Assembly: GCA_029953615.1 (NCBI GenBank)
Contig: CP124529.1
Coordinates: 4,550,493 to 4,614,492 of the forward strand
Source: Pseudomonas putida
Lineage (GTDB): Bacteria > Pseudomonadota > Gammaproteobacteria > Pseudomonadales > Pseudomonadaceae
DNA: 64,000 nt
Reading direction: 5' to 3'
Below, piece by piece: positions 8,499 through 18,123 of this stretch. The translations under genes and the position numbers were made by a program. Within the stretch, counting starts at the first letter, position 1; each line of letters opens with the position of its first letter. The notes beneath the pieces were generated by a model, which saw nothing but the letters and a program-made list of their open reading frames with translations, searched no databases and was not told the DNA's origin.

Positions 8499-9924
8499 GG
8501 CGCTGCAGGGTGTCGCGCACCCGGTCCAGTGCCGGGTCGATGTCCAGCAGCTCGATGGCGCCGAAACCCAGCAACAGCCCTGGGCGCACTGGCGCTTCGC
8601 TGAAGAACGGTGCCAGCGAGTACAGGCCGACCTCCACCTTGCGCGCGAGGTTGGCCAGCAGCTCGACATCGACTCCAGGTCTGGCCAGGGCGCTGAGGTG
8701 GAAGCCGGCGCTGGCCGGGATGGCGCTGAACCATGGCGCCAGGTCGCCACCCAGCCGTGCGAGGATGCGTTCGCGACGGGCGCTGTAGACTTCGTGGCAA
8801 CGACGGATGTGCTTGTTCAGGTGGCCTTCGCCGATAAACCGCGCCAGTGCCCACTGCAACAGGGTCGGGCTGTGCCAGTCGCTTAGGTGCTTGGCCACGC
8901 AGGCGGCCTTCAACACGGCGGGCGGCAGGATGGCGTAGCCCAGGCGCAACTCGGGCAGCAAGGTCTTGGAAAAGGTCCCCACATAGGCCACCAGGCCATG
9001 CCGGTCGAGGCGCTGCAACGCATCCGCGGCTGGCCCGTGGTAGCGGAACTCGCAGTCGTAGTCGTCTTCGATGATCAACGCGCCCAGCTCGGCGGCCCGC
9101 GCCAGCAGGGCGTGCCGGCGTGGCTCGCTCATCGGCATGCCCAGCGGGAACTGGTGCGAGGGCGTCACATAGATCAGCCGGGTGCCGTCGGCGATCTGCT
9201 CCACGCACAGGCCTTCATCGTCCACCGGTACCGATTGCAGGCGCGCGCCCAGGGCCAGGAACAGTTGCCGCGCCGGCGGGTAACCGGGGTCTTCCATGGC
9301 CACCTGGCAACCTGGCTCGACCAGCACCCGGGCGATCAGGTCCAGTGCCTGCTGGGCGCCGTTGCATACCAGCAGGTCGGCGGCGCTGCAGTGCACGCCG
9401 CGGGCATAGGCAACGTGATGGGCGATGGCCTCGCGCAGCTCGGGCAGGCCCTGGGCCGGGAACTGTCGCTCCGGGTGGCGCTGGCTGCGGCGCAAGGCAT
9501 GGTTCAGGCAACTGCGCCACTGGTCGAACGGGAACTGCGCCTTGCTCGAGGCCCCGCCGATGAAGTCATAACGCGAGGGTGCCTGCAGCTGACGTTGGCT
9601 CAGCACGGTAGCGCGCTGCTGCCAGCGCTCGAGGGACGCGGCAGCGGCCAGGGGAATGGCGGTTGATTCGCTGCTGCGCAGCGGCTGGCGCGGGGTGATG
9701 AAGGTGCCACGGCCGACCACGCCGCTTAGCAGGTTGTCGTAGGTCAGCCGGGAGTAGGCCTCGGCCACGGTCTTGCGCGATACGCCCAATTGCTCCGCCA
9801 GCAGGCGGCTTGGCGGCAGTTGGGTGCCGGCGGCCAGGTGGCCGCTGTCGATGCCGGCGCGCAATTGCTGGTAAAGCTGGTCGGCAAGGCCTTTGCGGCC
9901 TTCCAGGCGAATGTGCAGTTCCAT
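8491..9924 (-). CDS. MocR/PdxR-type GntR regulator with aminotransferase domain
   Basis: A 477-residue fusion regulator. Residues 1-75 are a GntR winged helix (LPPSRLLAEQLGVSRKTVAEAY) and residues ~110-477 a fold-type I aminotransferase domain, with the PLP Lys in GTFSKTLLPELRLGY and the Asp in IEDDYDCEFRY. MocR proteins sense PLP or PLP-amino acid adducts. The start at 9924 opens MELHIRLEGRKGLADQLY, as is typical; an in-frame extension to 9990 lacks family features. It converges on the MFS gene with an 8-base overlap, and may regulate it. Confidence 0.92.
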   Translation of the reverse strand: MELHIRLEGRKGLADQLYQQLRAGIDSGHLAAGTQLPPSRLLAEQLGVSRKTVAEAYSRLTYDNLLSGVVGRGTFITPRQPLRSSESTAIPLAAAASLERWQQRATVLSQRQLQAPSRYDFIGGASSKAQFPFDQWRSCLNHALRRSQRHPERQFPAQGLPELREAIAHHVAYARGVHCSAADLLVCNGAQQALDLIARVLVEPGCQVAMEDPGYPPARQLFLALGARLQSVPVDDEGLCVEQIADGTRLIYVTPSHQFPLGMPMSEPRRHALLARAAELGALIIEDDYDCEFRYHGPAADALQRLDRHGLVAYVGTFSKTLLPELRLGYAILPPAVLKAACVAKHLSDWHSPTLLQWALARFIGEGHLNKHIRRCHEVYSARRERILARLGGDLAPWFSAIPASAGFHLSALARPGVDVELLANLARKVEVGLYSLAPFFSEAPVRPGLLLGFGAIELLDIDPALDRVRDTLQRLS

Positions 9925-10017
9925 GGTGCGGTCCGGAGCGGGGAAGTGCTCAGGATAGCGGATTGACCGCGGACGGGCATGGGGCCGCAAAGCGGCCCTG
10001 AAACAGGCAGTCGGTGA

Positions 10018-10356
10018 TCAGAACCTGGCAGTGCTCACCGTGATGTAGCCCTTGTCCGCCAGGGCGATGCGTATCACCGTCTCGTCCGCCGGTGCCTTGC
10101 GGTTGCGCTTGATGCGCACGCCTTCCACCGCAGCCGCTTTCATCTGCTCGGAAATGGCCCGCCCGTTCGGGTCGAAGAACACTTCGCTGGCCAGCAACTC
10201 GATACGCTCGATCAGTTGCCGGGAGCGTTCATCGGTAGCGCAGAAGAACATCACCCCCGACAGGTGCGGGTCGTCATCGGGGTTGTTCATGTCATGGGCC
10301 AGCAGTTCGCGCAGGGTACTGCGCAATTCGGCGGTGGGGCGGGCGTACAGGTGCAT
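10018..10356 (-). CDS. Conserved protein of unknown function, 112 residues
   Basis: A small soluble protein with no signal peptide or membrane segment. It is rich in charged residues, with a C-terminal half (VRIKRNRKAPADETVIRIA) that could be a small beta/alpha domain. The reading frame is complete with normal codon use, and an AGGAG-like site (AGAGGAGCTTCCGC) lies before the start. I do not recognise the family. It stands alone between a MocR regulator and glcB. Confidence 0.7.
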   Translation of the reverse strand: MHLYARPTAELRSTLRELLAHDMNNPDDDPHLSGVMFFCATDERSRQLIERIELLASEVFFDPNGRAISEQMKAAAVEGVRIKRNRKAPADETVIRIALADKGYITVSTARF

Positions 10357-10459
10357 GCGGAAGCTCCTCTGGATCGCGACCTTGCGTCATCCAGTGCCGA
10401 TCATGTTTTCCGGGGACAGGAGCTACAAGTAGGACGCTTCCGTGCGTCGCGTAGGAAGT

Positions 10460-10476
10460 TTCCGAAGATGTCGGAA
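10460..10476. promoter_or_regulatory. Inverted repeat TTCCGA-N5-TCGGAA upstream of the 112-residue gene
   Basis: A perfect 6-5-6 dyad sits about 105 bases before the start of the unknown 112-residue gene on the minus strand, in a 168-base gap behind glcB. It could be an operator or a weak hairpin. No promoter boxes are clear enough to call. Confidence 0.3.
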
Positions 10477-10498
10477 TGCCAGGTGTTTTCATGCGGTT

Positions 10499-10515
10499 GG
10501 GCCGCACAGCGGCCC
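10499..10515 (-). terminator. Hairpin downstream of glcB
   Basis: GGGCCGC-ACA-GCGGCCC forms a 7-bp GC-rich stem 10 bases after the glcB stop. There is no run of T residues after it, so it is at best a weak or factor-assisted terminator of the glc operon. Confidence 0.45.
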
Positions 10516-10524
10516 TTGTCAGCA

Positions 10525-12696
10525 TCAGCGCCCGACTTCCCGCTTGAAACGCAAGCGCCAGCCATGCAGCAACGGTTCGGTATAGCCACTGGGCTGCTGC
10601 CGCCCCTTGAACACCAGTTCACGCGCAGCGCGGAAGGCATGCGATGCCTCGAAACCGGCCGCCATCGGTCGATACGCCGGGTCCCCGGCATTCTGCTGGT
10701 CGACCACGCTGGCCATGCGCTGCAAGGTCGCCTCGACCTGATCGGCATCGACCACCCCGTGATGCAGCCAGTTGGCAATGTGCTGCGCCGAAATCCGCAG
10801 GGTTGCGCGGTCTTCCATCAGGCCTACGTCATGGATATCCGGCACTTTGGAACAGCCGACCCCTTGCTCGACCCAGCGCACCACGTAACCGAGGATACCC
10901 TGGCAGTTGTTGTCCAGTTCGGCCTGGATGTCGGCTGCGCTCCAGGGCCGCTCGGTGCTGACCGGGACACTGAGCAGGTCATGCAGCAACTCGGCACGCT
11001 GGGCATTCAGGTCAATCTGCTCCAGCGTTTGCTGCACGGCCGCAACATCCACCTGATGGTAGTGCAGCGCATGCAGCGTCGCGGCTGTGGGCGAGGGTAC
11101 CCAGGCCGTGTTGGCGCCGGCCCTGGGCTGGGCGACTTTCTGTTCGAGCATGGCCGCCATCAGGTCGGGCATGGCCCACATGCCTTTGCCGATCTGCGCC
11201 TTGCCGCGCAGGCCACAGGCCAGCCCCACCAGTACGTTGCTGCGCTCGTAGGCCTGGATCCAGGCGCTGCCTTTCATGTCGCCCTTGCGCAGCATGGCGC
11301 CGGCTTCCATGGCTGTGTGCATCTCGTCGCCGGTGCGGTCGAGGAAGCCGGTGTTGATGAACACCACTCGTGACGCGGCGCTGGCGATGCAGGCCTTGAG
11401 GTTGACGCTGGTACGTCGTTCCTCGTCCATGATGCCCATCTTCAGCGTGTGTGCAGGCAGGCCGAGCAACGCTTCGACGCGGCCGAACAGCTGGTCGGCA
11501 AAGGCCACTTCGGCGGGGCCATGCATCTTCGGCTTGACGATGTACAGGCTGCCCTCGCGGGAATTGCCGCGGCGCTTGAGGTCGTGCAGGCCGATCAGGC
11601 TGGTGACCACGGCATCGAGGATGCCTTCCGGGATTTCCCGGCCATCGCGGTCGTGGATGGCGGGGTTGGTCATCAGGTGGCCGACGTTGCGGATGAACAG
11701 CAGCGAACGGCCTGGCAGGGTCAGTGGCTGGCCGTCTGCGCCGTGGTAGTGGCGGTCATCGGCCAGGGTGCGGCTGAAGGTTTTGCCACCCTTGCTGACC
11801 TGCTCGCTGAGGTCGCCTTTCATCAGGCCCAGCCAGTTGCGGTAGACGTTCACCTTGTCGTCGGCGTCCACCGCGGCTACCGAGTCTTCGCAGTCGATGA
11901 TGGTGGTGAGCGCAGCCTCCAGCAGGATGTCCTTGACCCCTGCCGGGTCCTGCTGGCCGATGGCGTTGGCCGGGTCGACCTGGATTTCGAAATGCAGTTG
12001 GTGATGCTGCAGCAGAATCGCCGTTGGCGTGTTCGGCTCACCTTGGTAGCCCCGCAGTTGCGTCGGGTGCCTGAGGCCGACCTGGCGACCATCCGCCAGG
12101 GTTACCTGTAGCGTGCCCTGGTCGATCGCGTAGGCCTTGGCATCATTGTGCGACCCGCCGTCGAGAGGGGCAGCGGTGTCGAGGAACTGCCTGCCATAGG
12201 CGATCACCTTGGCGCCGCGTCGCGGGTTGTAGCCCTGGCCACGTTCGGCTCCATCGGTTTCGGCGATGGCATCGGTGCCGTACAGGGCATCGTACAGCGA
12301 GCCCCAGCGGGCGTTGGCGGCGTTGAGGGCGTAACGGGCGTTGCTCAGTGGCACCACCAGTTGCGGGCCGGCCTGCACGGCGATCTCGCGGTCGACGTTG
12401 CGGGTGCTGACCTGCACGCTGGCCGGGGGCTCCACAAGGTAGCCGATGGCTTGCAGGAACTGCTGGTAGGCGGCCATGTCACGGATCGGGCCAGGGTGCT
12501 GGCGGTGCCAGTTGTCCAGTGCTGTCTGCAGGCGCTCGCGTTCGGCGAGCAGGGCGCGGTTCTGCGGCGCGAGGTCGTGGACCAGGGTGCTGAAGCCTTG
12601 CCAGAAGGAGCGGGCTTCGATGCCGGTGCCGGGGAGGACTTCGTCTTCGATGAAACGTTGCAGGGTCGGGGCGATCTGGAGTGGATGGTTTGGCAT
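10525..12696 (-). CDS. glcB: Malate synthase G
   Basis: A 723-residue malate synthase G that condenses glyoxylate with acetyl-CoA to malate. Length and motifs fit the G isoform: [18 protein letters not shown] (catalytic/Mg-binding region), [38 protein letters not shown] and the C-terminal FKREVG. It completes glycolate use started by the GlcDEF oxidase encoded upstream on the same strand. A REP pair separates it from glcG, so glcB may be partly uncoupled from the glcDEFG transcript. Confidence 0.97.
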   Translation of the reverse strand: MPNHPLQIAPTLQRFIEDEVLPGTGIEARSFWQGFSTLVHDLAPQNRALLAERERLQTALDNWHRQHPGPIRDMAAYQQFLQAIGYLVEPPASVQVSTRNVDREIAVQAGPQLVVPLSNARYALNAANARWGSLYDALYGTDAIAETDGAERGQGYNPRRGAKVIAYGRQFLDTAAPLDGGSHNDAKAYAIDQGTLQVTLADGRQVGLRHPTQLRGYQGEPNTPTAILLQHHQLHFEIQVDPANAIGQQDPAGVKDILLEAALTTIIDCEDSVAAVDADDKVNVYRNWLGLMKGDLSEQVSKGGKTFSRTLADDRHYHGADGQPLTLPGRSLLFIRNVGHLMTNPAIHDRDGREIPEGILDAVVTSLIGLHDLKRRGNSREGSLYIVKPKMHGPAEVAFADQLFGRVEALLGLPAHTLKMGIMDEERRTSVNLKACIASAASRVVFINTGFLDRTGDEMHTAMEAGAMLRKGDMKGSAWIQAYERSNVLVGLACGLRGKAQIGKGMWAMPDLMAAMLEQKVAQPRAGANTAWVPSPTAATLHALHYHQVDVAAVQQTLEQIDLNAQRAELLHDLLSVPVSTERPWSAADIQAELDNNCQGILGYVVRWVEQGVGCSKVPDIHDVGLMEDRATLRISAQHIANWLHHGVVDADQVEATLQRMASVVDQQNAGDPAYRPMAAGFEASHAFRAARELVFKGRQQPSGYTEPLLHGWRLRFKREVGR

Positions 12697-12736
12697 TGTC
12701 TGTTCGCTCGATGTTCAGTCTTCTGGAAAGTTTTTG

Positions 12737-12846
12737 CCTGTGCCGGCCTCTTCGCGGGCTTGCCCGCTCCCACAGGTACTGCACAGGTCTCACGTCTTGT
12801 GAAAGCCCTGTGGGAGCGGGCAAGCCCGCGAAGAGTCCGGTACAGG
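12737..12846. repeat. REP pair (REPIN), class 1, inside the glc operon
   Basis: Inverted arms at 12737-12776 and 12807-12846 lie between glcG and glcB, which are on the same strand. Here the element is within an operon rather than between convergent genes. It could stabilise the upstream glcDEFG message or weaken read-through into glcB. Confidence 0.9.
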
Positions 12847-12848
12847 AC

Positions 12849-13247
12849 TCAGAGGGCAGCCGCCCCGGCCTTGGCCACCTGGGCATCCTGCTCGGACTTG
12901 ACCCCGGACACGCCGATCGCCCCCACCACCTGCCCATCCACCCGCAGCGGCACGCCACCTTCAAGACTGGTCAGCAGCGGCGCGGTGACGAAAGCGGTAC
13001 GGCCGCCATTGACCATTTCTTCGTAATCCCGCGTCTCCTTGCGCCCCAGTGCGGCGGTGCGGGCCTTTTCCATCGCGATGTAGGCACTGGCCGGCGCGCA
13101 GCCGTCCAGGCGCTCCAGGGCCAGCGGGTGGCCGCCATCGTCGACCACGGCAATGGTCACGTTCCATTGTTGCGCCTGGGCTTCCTGGCGCGCGGCGCTG
13201 AGCGCGCGGGCGACTTCGGCCTGGCCGATCACGGGCTTGTTATGCAT
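12849..13247 (-). CDS. glcG: GlcG/HbpS-like protein
   Basis: A 132-residue member of the GlcG/HbpS (DUF336) family, commonly encoded at the end of glycolate oxidase operons. Features seen are the Val-rich VTIAVVDDGGHPLALERLDG core and the C-terminal GAIGVSG loop. Its role in glycolate oxidation is not established; related proteins bind haem or cobalamin. The gene overlaps the 3' end of glcF by 8 bases, supporting co-translation. Confidence 0.9.
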   Translation of the reverse strand: MHNKPVIGQAEVARALSAARQEAQAQQWNVTIAVVDDGGHPLALERLDGCAPASAYIAMEKARTAALGRKETRDYEEMVNGGRTAFVTAPLLTSLEGGVPLRVDGQVVGAIGVSGVKSEQDAQVAKAGAAAL

Positions 13248-14475
13248 GGTGGTTCTCCGGATTCAAGGCTGCTTCGACGATTTCGATCCAGTGCCGCACC
13301 GGTGTGCGCCCGGCCCCGTCGAGGTGGGCCTGGCAGCCGATATTGGCGGTGGCGATGACTTGCGGTTTGCCGCTTTCCAGGGCGTTCAGGCGGTTGTCGC
13401 GCAGTTGTAGCGACAGCTCAGGCTGGGTCAGCGAGTAGGTGCCCGCCGAGCCGCAGCACAGGTGGCCGTCCGGCACCTGGGTCAAGGTGAAGCCCAGGCG
13501 CGTCAGCAGCGTCTCCACCGCACCGCCCAGTTTCAGCGCGTGCTGCAGGGTGCACGGGCAATGGAACGCCAGGCGCTGTTCGGCGCACAGGCCCAGTTGT
13601 TCGACCGGCTCGTCGCGCAGCACTTCCACCAGGTCGCGGGACAGGGCGCTGACCCGTGCGGCCTTGGCGGCGTAGCGCGGGTCCTTCTCCAGCAGGTGGC
13701 CGTAGTCGCGCACGAACGCGCCGCAGCCGCTGGCGGTTTGCACGATAGCCTCGGCGCCGGCTTCGATGGCTGGCCACCAGGCATCGATATTGCGCCGTGC
13801 CCGTTGCAGGCCTTGTTCCTGGGCATTGAGGTGGTAGTCCACCGCGCCACAGCAGCCGGCCTGCCGGACCGGTACCACGCTGATGCCCAGGCGGTCCAGC
13901 AGGCGTGCGGCGGCGGCATTGGTGTTGGGTGAAAGGGCCGGTTGCACGCAACCTTCCAGCATCAGCAACCGACGCGCATGGCGCGGTGCGGGGCGTTGGC
14001 CGGGGGCGATGACCCGCGCCGGCAGCTTGCGCTTGAGCGTGGCCGGCAACAGCGGGCGCAGGGCCTGGCCGCTGCGGGTCAAGGCCTTGAACAGCGCGGG
14101 GCGTGGCACCACTGCTCGCAGGCCCTGGCGCAACAGGCGCTGGCCAAGCGGGCGCGGCACCTGCTGGTCGACCACGGCGCGGCCGATGTCCAGCAGGTCG
14201 TGGTACTTCACCCCGGAAGGGCAGGTGGTTTCACAGTTGCGGCAGGTCAGGCAGCGATCCAGGTGCAACTGGGTGCTGGCGGTGATCGGCGCGCCTTCGA
14301 GCATCTGCTTGATCAGGTAGATGCGCCCGCGTGGGCCGTCCAGTTCATCGCCCAGCAGCTGGTAGGTGGGGCAGGTGGCGGTGCAGAAGCCACAGTGCAC
14401 GCAGGAGCGCAGGATGCTTTCGGCCTCGTCGGCGCGGGCCAGGTGCCGGGCGGTTTCGCTCAGGTTGGTTTGCAT
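13240..14475 (-). CDS. glcF: Glycolate oxidase iron-sulfur subunit
   Basis: A 411-residue iron-sulfur subunit of the membrane-associated glycolate oxidase. Two 4Fe-4S clusters are bound near the N-terminus (CVHCGFCTATCPTYQ and CLTCRNCETTCPSG). Two CCG-type domains follow (GCCGAVDYH and HLCCGSAGTYS), which pass electrons toward quinone. It sits between glcE (9-base gap) and glcG (8-base overlap). Confidence 0.96.
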   Translation of the reverse strand: MQTNLSETARHLARADEAESILRSCVHCGFCTATCPTYQLLGDELDGPRGRIYLIKQMLEGAPITASTQLHLDRCLTCRNCETTCPSGVKYHDLLDIGRAVVDQQVPRPLGQRLLRQGLRAVVPRPALFKALTRSGQALRPLLPATLKRKLPARVIAPGQRPAPRHARRLLMLEGCVQPALSPNTNAAAARLLDRLGISVVPVRQAGCCGAVDYHLNAQEQGLQRARRNIDAWWPAIEAGAEAIVQTASGCGAFVRDYGHLLEKDPRYAAKAARVSALSRDLVEVLRDEPVEQLGLCAEQRLAFHCPCTLQHALKLGGAVETLLTRLGFTLTQVPDGHLCCGSAGTYSLTQPELSLQLRDNRLNALESGKPQVIATANIGCQAHLDGAGRTPVRHWIEIVEAALNPENHHA

Positions 14476-14484
14476 GGTCTGGCC

Positions 14485-15537
14485 TCACAGGTCCGGGTAC
14501 AGGCGACCAGGGTTGAACACCCCCTGGGGATCGAGTTGCTGCTTGAGCGCACGGTGGTAGCGCATCAACGCGGCGGGCAGCGGCGGGCTGCTGGCAGCGC
14601 CAGGGGCATGGCAGGTGGCGTGGCCACCGACCTTTGCGACCTGCTCGCGAATGTCCTGCGCCGGTGCCGTGGACTTGAGCCAGCGCTGGGCGCCACCCCA
14701 GTCGATCAGTTGCTGGCCGGGCAGGTCCAGCTCGCCGGTGGCAGGGGGCACGGACAAGCGCCACAGCGGTGCCGGGGCAGCAAAGAACGCTAGGCGCTGC
14801 TCGCGCAGGTCGCTCCAGAAGCTGCTGTCCAGTGTCTCGCCGCCCAGGCGCTGGCGCGCCGATTGTACCGAGCCTTCGCCGCCTTCCAGGCGCAGGTACA
14901 GCGCGTCGCCGTCGTGGCAGGCCGCGCTGATCGGCAGCGGCTGCTGGCCCCATTCGGCCAGCTCCGCCAACGCCTGGTGGCGGCCCATCGGCAGGCGCAG
15001 GCTGAGGCACTGGCGCGGGCGCGGCAGTACTTTCAGCGACACTTCGGTGAGCAACCCGAGGCAGCCGAAGCTGCCCGCCATCAGCCGCGACACGTCATAG
15101 CCCGCGACGTTCTTCATCACTTCGCCACCAAAGCGCAGCAGCTTGCCGTGGCCGGTGATCACCCGCGTGCCCAGCACATAGTCGCGTACCGACCCGGCCC
15201 AGGGCCGCCGTGGCCCCGACAGCCCGGCTGCGACCATGCCACCCAGAGTGGCGTCGGGGCCCAGGTGCGGTGGTTCGCAGGGCAGCATCTGGCCAGCTTC
15301 GTGCAGTGCCGCCTCGATCTCGCGCAGCGGTGTACCGGCGCGGGCAGTCAGCACCAGTTCGGTCGGGTCGTAACTGACGATGCCACGGTGGCTGCGAGTG
15401 TCGAGCACCTCGCCGGCCACCGGGCAGCCGAGCATGGCCTTGCTGTTGCCGCCCTGGATACGCAGTGGCGTGGCCTGGTTCAGCGCCTGGTTGACCTGCT
15501 CCAGCAGGGCCTGGCTGATATCGCGGTCCATGCTCAT
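14485..15537 (-). CDS. glcE: Glycolate oxidase FAD-binding subunit
   Basis: A 350-residue subunit with one FAD-binding type 4 domain (RAGTPLREIEAAL; GGMVAAGLSGPRRPWAGSVRD) but a shorter substrate region than GlcD. It works with GlcD and GlcF to oxidise glycolate to glyoxylate. The start at 15537 overlaps the glcD stop (ATGA); an alternative ATG two codons later gives MDRDIS. It lies in the conserved order glcD-glcE-glcF. Confidence 0.94.
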   Translation of the reverse strand: MSMDRDISQALLEQVNQALNQATPLRIQGGNSKAMLGCPVAGEVLDTRSHRGIVSYDPTELVLTARAGTPLREIEAALHEAGQMLPCEPPHLGPDATLGGMVAAGLSGPRRPWAGSVRDYVLGTRVITGHGKLLRFGGEVMKNVAGYDVSRLMAGSFGCLGLLTEVSLKVLPRPRQCLSLRLPMGRHQALAELAEWGQQPLPISAACHDGDALYLRLEGGEGSVQSARQRLGGETLDSSFWSDLREQRLAFFAAPAPLWRLSVPPATGELDLPGQQLIDWGGAQRWLKSTAPAQDIREQVAKVGGHATCHAPGAASSPPLPAALMRYHRALKQQLDPQGVFNPGRLYPDL

Positions 15538-17036
15538 CAGAAACGCTCCAGTTCGGGAAAGGGCAGTTGCCCATGGTGCACGTGCATGGCGCCGAATTCG
15601 GCGCAGCGGTGCAGGGTGGGGATGTTCTTGCCGGGGTTGAGCAGGCCCTGCGGGTCGAAGGCGGCCTTGACCGCATGGAACAGGGTGATTTCGTCGCTGT
15701 TGAATTGTGCGCACATCTGGTTGATCTTCTCGCGCCCCACGCCGTGCTCGCCGGTGATGCTGCCGCCCACGGCCACGCACAGTTCGAGGATCTTGCCGCC
15801 GATGGCTTCGGCACGTTCCAGCTCGCCAGGCAGGTTGGCATCGAACAGGATCAACGGGTGCATGTTGCCGTCGCCGGCGTGGAACACGTTGGCCACGCGC
15901 AGGCCGTATTCGTTGGAAAGTTCGCTGATGCCCTTGAGCACCCGCGGCAGTTCGCGACGCGGGATGGTGCCGTCCATGCAGTAGTAGTCCGGGGAAATGC
16001 GCCCCACCGCCGGGAAGGCATTCTTGCGCCCGGCCCAGAAGCGCACGCGCTCGGCCTCGTCGCAGGCTAGTCGCACATCACGCGCGCCGGCCTGGGCCAG
16101 CACGGCGGCGACCCGTTCGCAGTCGTCGTGCACATCAGCCTCGACACCATCCAGCTCGCACAGCAGGATGGCCGCCGCGTCCACCGGGTAGCCGGCATGG
16201 ATGAAGTCCTCGGCGGCGCGGATCGCCAGGTTGTCCATCATTTCCAGGCCGCCGGGGATGATCCCGGCAGCGATGATCTCGGCCACTGCCCGGCCGGCGT
16301 CCTCGACACTGTCGAAACTGGCCAGCAGCACCCGCGCCACCTGGGGTTTGGGCAGCAATTTGACGGTGACTTCGGTGACGATGCCGAGCATGCCTTCGGA
16401 GCCGGTGAACAGTGCCAGCAGGTCGAAACCAGGGCTGTCCAGCGCATCGCTGCCGAGCGTCAGGCGCTCGCCCTCGACCGTGAGGATTTCCACCTTGAGC
16501 AGGTTGTGCACGGTCAGGCCGTACTTGAGGCAGTGCACGCCACCGGCGTTCTCGGCGACATTACCGCCGATGGAGCAGGCGATTTGCGAGGACGGGTCCG
16601 GCGCGTAGTACAAGCCGTGGGGCGCGGCCGCCTGGGAGATGGCCAGGTTGCGCACGCCGGGTTGCACACGGGCGAAGCGGCCCTGCGGGTTGACTTCGAG
16701 AATGCGGTTGAAGCGCGCCATCACCAGCAGGATGCCTTTGGCCAGTGGCAGGGCGCCGCCCGACAGGCCGGTACCGGCGCCGCGTGCCACCACCGGCACG
16801 CCACGCTGGTGGCAGAGCCTGAGTAGCGTCTGTACCTGTTCAAGGCGCTCGGGCAATACCACCAGCAGCGGCACCGTGCGATAGGCCGAAAGGCCGTCGC
16901 ACTCATAGGGCTTGAGGTCTTCCTCGCGGTGCAGGATCTCGAGGTCCGGCAGGGCATTGCGCAGCGCCTGCAGCAGCGCCGCTCGGTCCACATCGGGCAG
17001 CGCGCCATCGACGCGTTCGTCGTACAGGATATTCAT
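15537..17036 (-). CDS. glcD: Glycolate oxidase FAD-linked catalytic subunit
   Basis: A 499-residue flavoprotein that oxidises glycolate. The FAD-binding type 4 domain shows PVVARGAGTGLSGGALP and GGNVAENAGGVHCLKYG. The FAD-oxidase C-terminal domain carries NVFHAGDGNMHP and GGSITGEHGVGREK, the usual metal/active-site motifs. The ATG at 17036 is preferred (MNILYDERVDG); a TTG five codons upstream is less likely. First gene of glcDEFG-glcB, divergent from glcC over two operator copies. Confidence 0.96.
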   Translation of the reverse strand: MNILYDERVDGALPDVDRAALLQALRNALPDLEILHREEDLKPYECDGLSAYRTVPLLVVLPERLEQVQTLLRLCHQRGVPVVARGAGTGLSGGALPLAKGILLVMARFNRILEVNPQGRFARVQPGVRNLAISQAAAPHGLYYAPDPSSQIACSIGGNVAENAGGVHCLKYGLTVHNLLKVEILTVEGERLTLGSDALDSPGFDLLALFTGSEGMLGIVTEVTVKLLPKPQVARVLLASFDSVEDAGRAVAEIIAAGIIPGGLEMMDNLAIRAAEDFIHAGYPVDAAAILLCELDGVEADVHDDCERVAAVLAQAGARDVRLACDEAERVRFWAGRKNAFPAVGRISPDYYCMDGTIPRRELPRVLKGISELSNEYGLRVANVFHAGDGNMHPLILFDANLPGELERAEAIGGKILELCVAVGGSITGEHGVGREKINQMCAQFNSDEITLFHAVKAAFDPQGLLNPGKNIPTLHRCAEFGAMHVHHGQLPFPELERF

Positions 17037-17129
17037 CGGCTTACTCGGCAACGGTTCTTGTTGTGGTTGGCGAAGCGCTCACCCTTGCAGCCTGCGCGTG
17101 GCAGCGGCCGCGGTCGAGTATGAAAGGAA

Positions 17130-17217
17130 CTGGTCCTACCAGTTTTTGCCGAAGGTACTGGTTATTGACTGCTACGCCCGGCTAGATTGAGGCAGGTGGT
17201 TCAAGTGGTCCTACCAG
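17130..17217. promoter_or_regulatory. Two GlcC operators, CTGGT-N3-ACCAG
   Basis: A perfect 13-base palindrome CTGGTCCTACCAG at 17130-17142 recurs at 17205-17217 with one base changed in the first arm (GTGGTCCTACCAG). FadR-family GntR proteins bind TGGT-N3-ACCA sites. Both copies lie in the 195-base gap between glcC and glcD, about 75 bases apart centre to centre. The second is just before the glcC start, which fits autoregulation together with control of glcD. Confidence 0.8.
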
Positions 17218-17231
17218 CAAGAGGGTACGCA

Positions 17232-17996
17232 GTGGGTACTGAAGGCAAGGCCAAGGTCGCCGACCAGGTGGCCGAACGGGTCGAGCGGCTGATCGTCGAA
17301 GGGGTGCTCAAGGTGGGCCAGGCCCTGCCGTCGGAGCGACGCCTGGTGGAGAAGCTGGGCTGTTCGCGCTCGGCGCTGCGTGAAGGCCTGCGCATACTGC
17401 GCGGGCGCGGCATCATCGACACCGAGCAAGGGCGCGGCTCGTTCGTCGCCGACCTGACGGGGCAGGCGGGCGTCACGCCGTTGATGCACCTGTTCAGCTC
17501 GCAGCCGCGCACGTTGTTCGACCTGTTGGAGGTGCGGGCGTTGCTGGAGGCCGAGTCGGCGCGCCTGGCAGCGTTGCGGGCTACCGAGGTTGACCGTTTG
17601 CTGATCCGTCGGCGTTATGAAGAAATGCTGGCTGCGCACGAAGCACCTGAAGCGATCGATGCCCGTGAACATGCCCGCCGCGACCATGCCTTTCACCGGG
17701 CGATCAGCGAGGCGTCGCACAACCCGGTGCTGGTGCATACCTTGCAATCGCTCAGTGACCTGACCTTGAGCACGGTGTTCGCCTCGGTCAACAACCTGTA
17801 TTGCCGGCCGGCACAGAAGCGCCAGATCGACCGGCACCATGCGCGGTTGTATCACGCGGTGATGGAGCAGTTGCCCGAGCAGGCGCAGCGGGCGGCGCGC
17901 GAGCATATCAACGGGATTCGCGACAGCTTGCGGGAGATAGAGCAGGAAGAGCAGCGGCTGGTGCGAGCGACCATGCGCATGGATGGCTGGGGTTGA
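17232..17996 (+). CDS. glcC: GntR-family regulator of the glc operon
   Basis: A 254-residue FadR-subfamily GntR regulator. The winged helix is at residues ~15-70 (LPSERRLVEKLGCSRSALREGLRIL), followed by the all-helical FCD ligand domain (ARRDHAFHRAISEASHNPVL, with metal-binding His residues). GTG at 17232 is chosen as start because AGAGGG lies about 7 bases before it; an upstream TTG at 17187 would run through the operator. Glycolate or glyoxylate is the expected effector, from the known role of GlcC. Confidence 0.92.
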   Translation: MGTEGKAKVADQVAERVERLIVEGVLKVGQALPSERRLVEKLGCSRSALREGLRILRGRGIIDTEQGRGSFVADLTGQAGVTPLMHLFSSQPRTLFDLLEVRALLEAESARLAALRATEVDRLLIRRRYEEMLAAHEAPEAIDAREHARRDHAFHRAISEASHNPVLVHTLQSLSDLTLSTVFASVNNLYCRPAQKRQIDRHHARLYHAVMEQLPEQAQRAAREHINGIRDSLREIEQEEQRLVRATMRMDGWG

Positions 17997-18003
17997 GGTT
18001 TTG

Positions 18004-18113
18004 CCTGTGCCGGCCTCTTCGCGGGCTTGCCCGCTCCCACAGGGACCGCACCGGGTCTGATGCCTGTGCACTACCTGTGGGAGCGGGCAAGCCCGCGAAG
18101 AGGCCGGTGCAGG
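18004..18113. repeat. REP pair (REPIN), class 1
   Basis: Inverted arms at 18004-18043 and 18074-18113 between the ends of convergent glcC and the DUF2388-like gene, with the same core sequence as the other class 1 copies. Confidence 0.9.
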
Positions 18114-18123
18114 ATTACCTCAA

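Noticed and set aside
12148..13026. Plus-strand frames across glcB and glcG
   Set aside because: They are antisense to strongly conserved genes and pass through a REP element.
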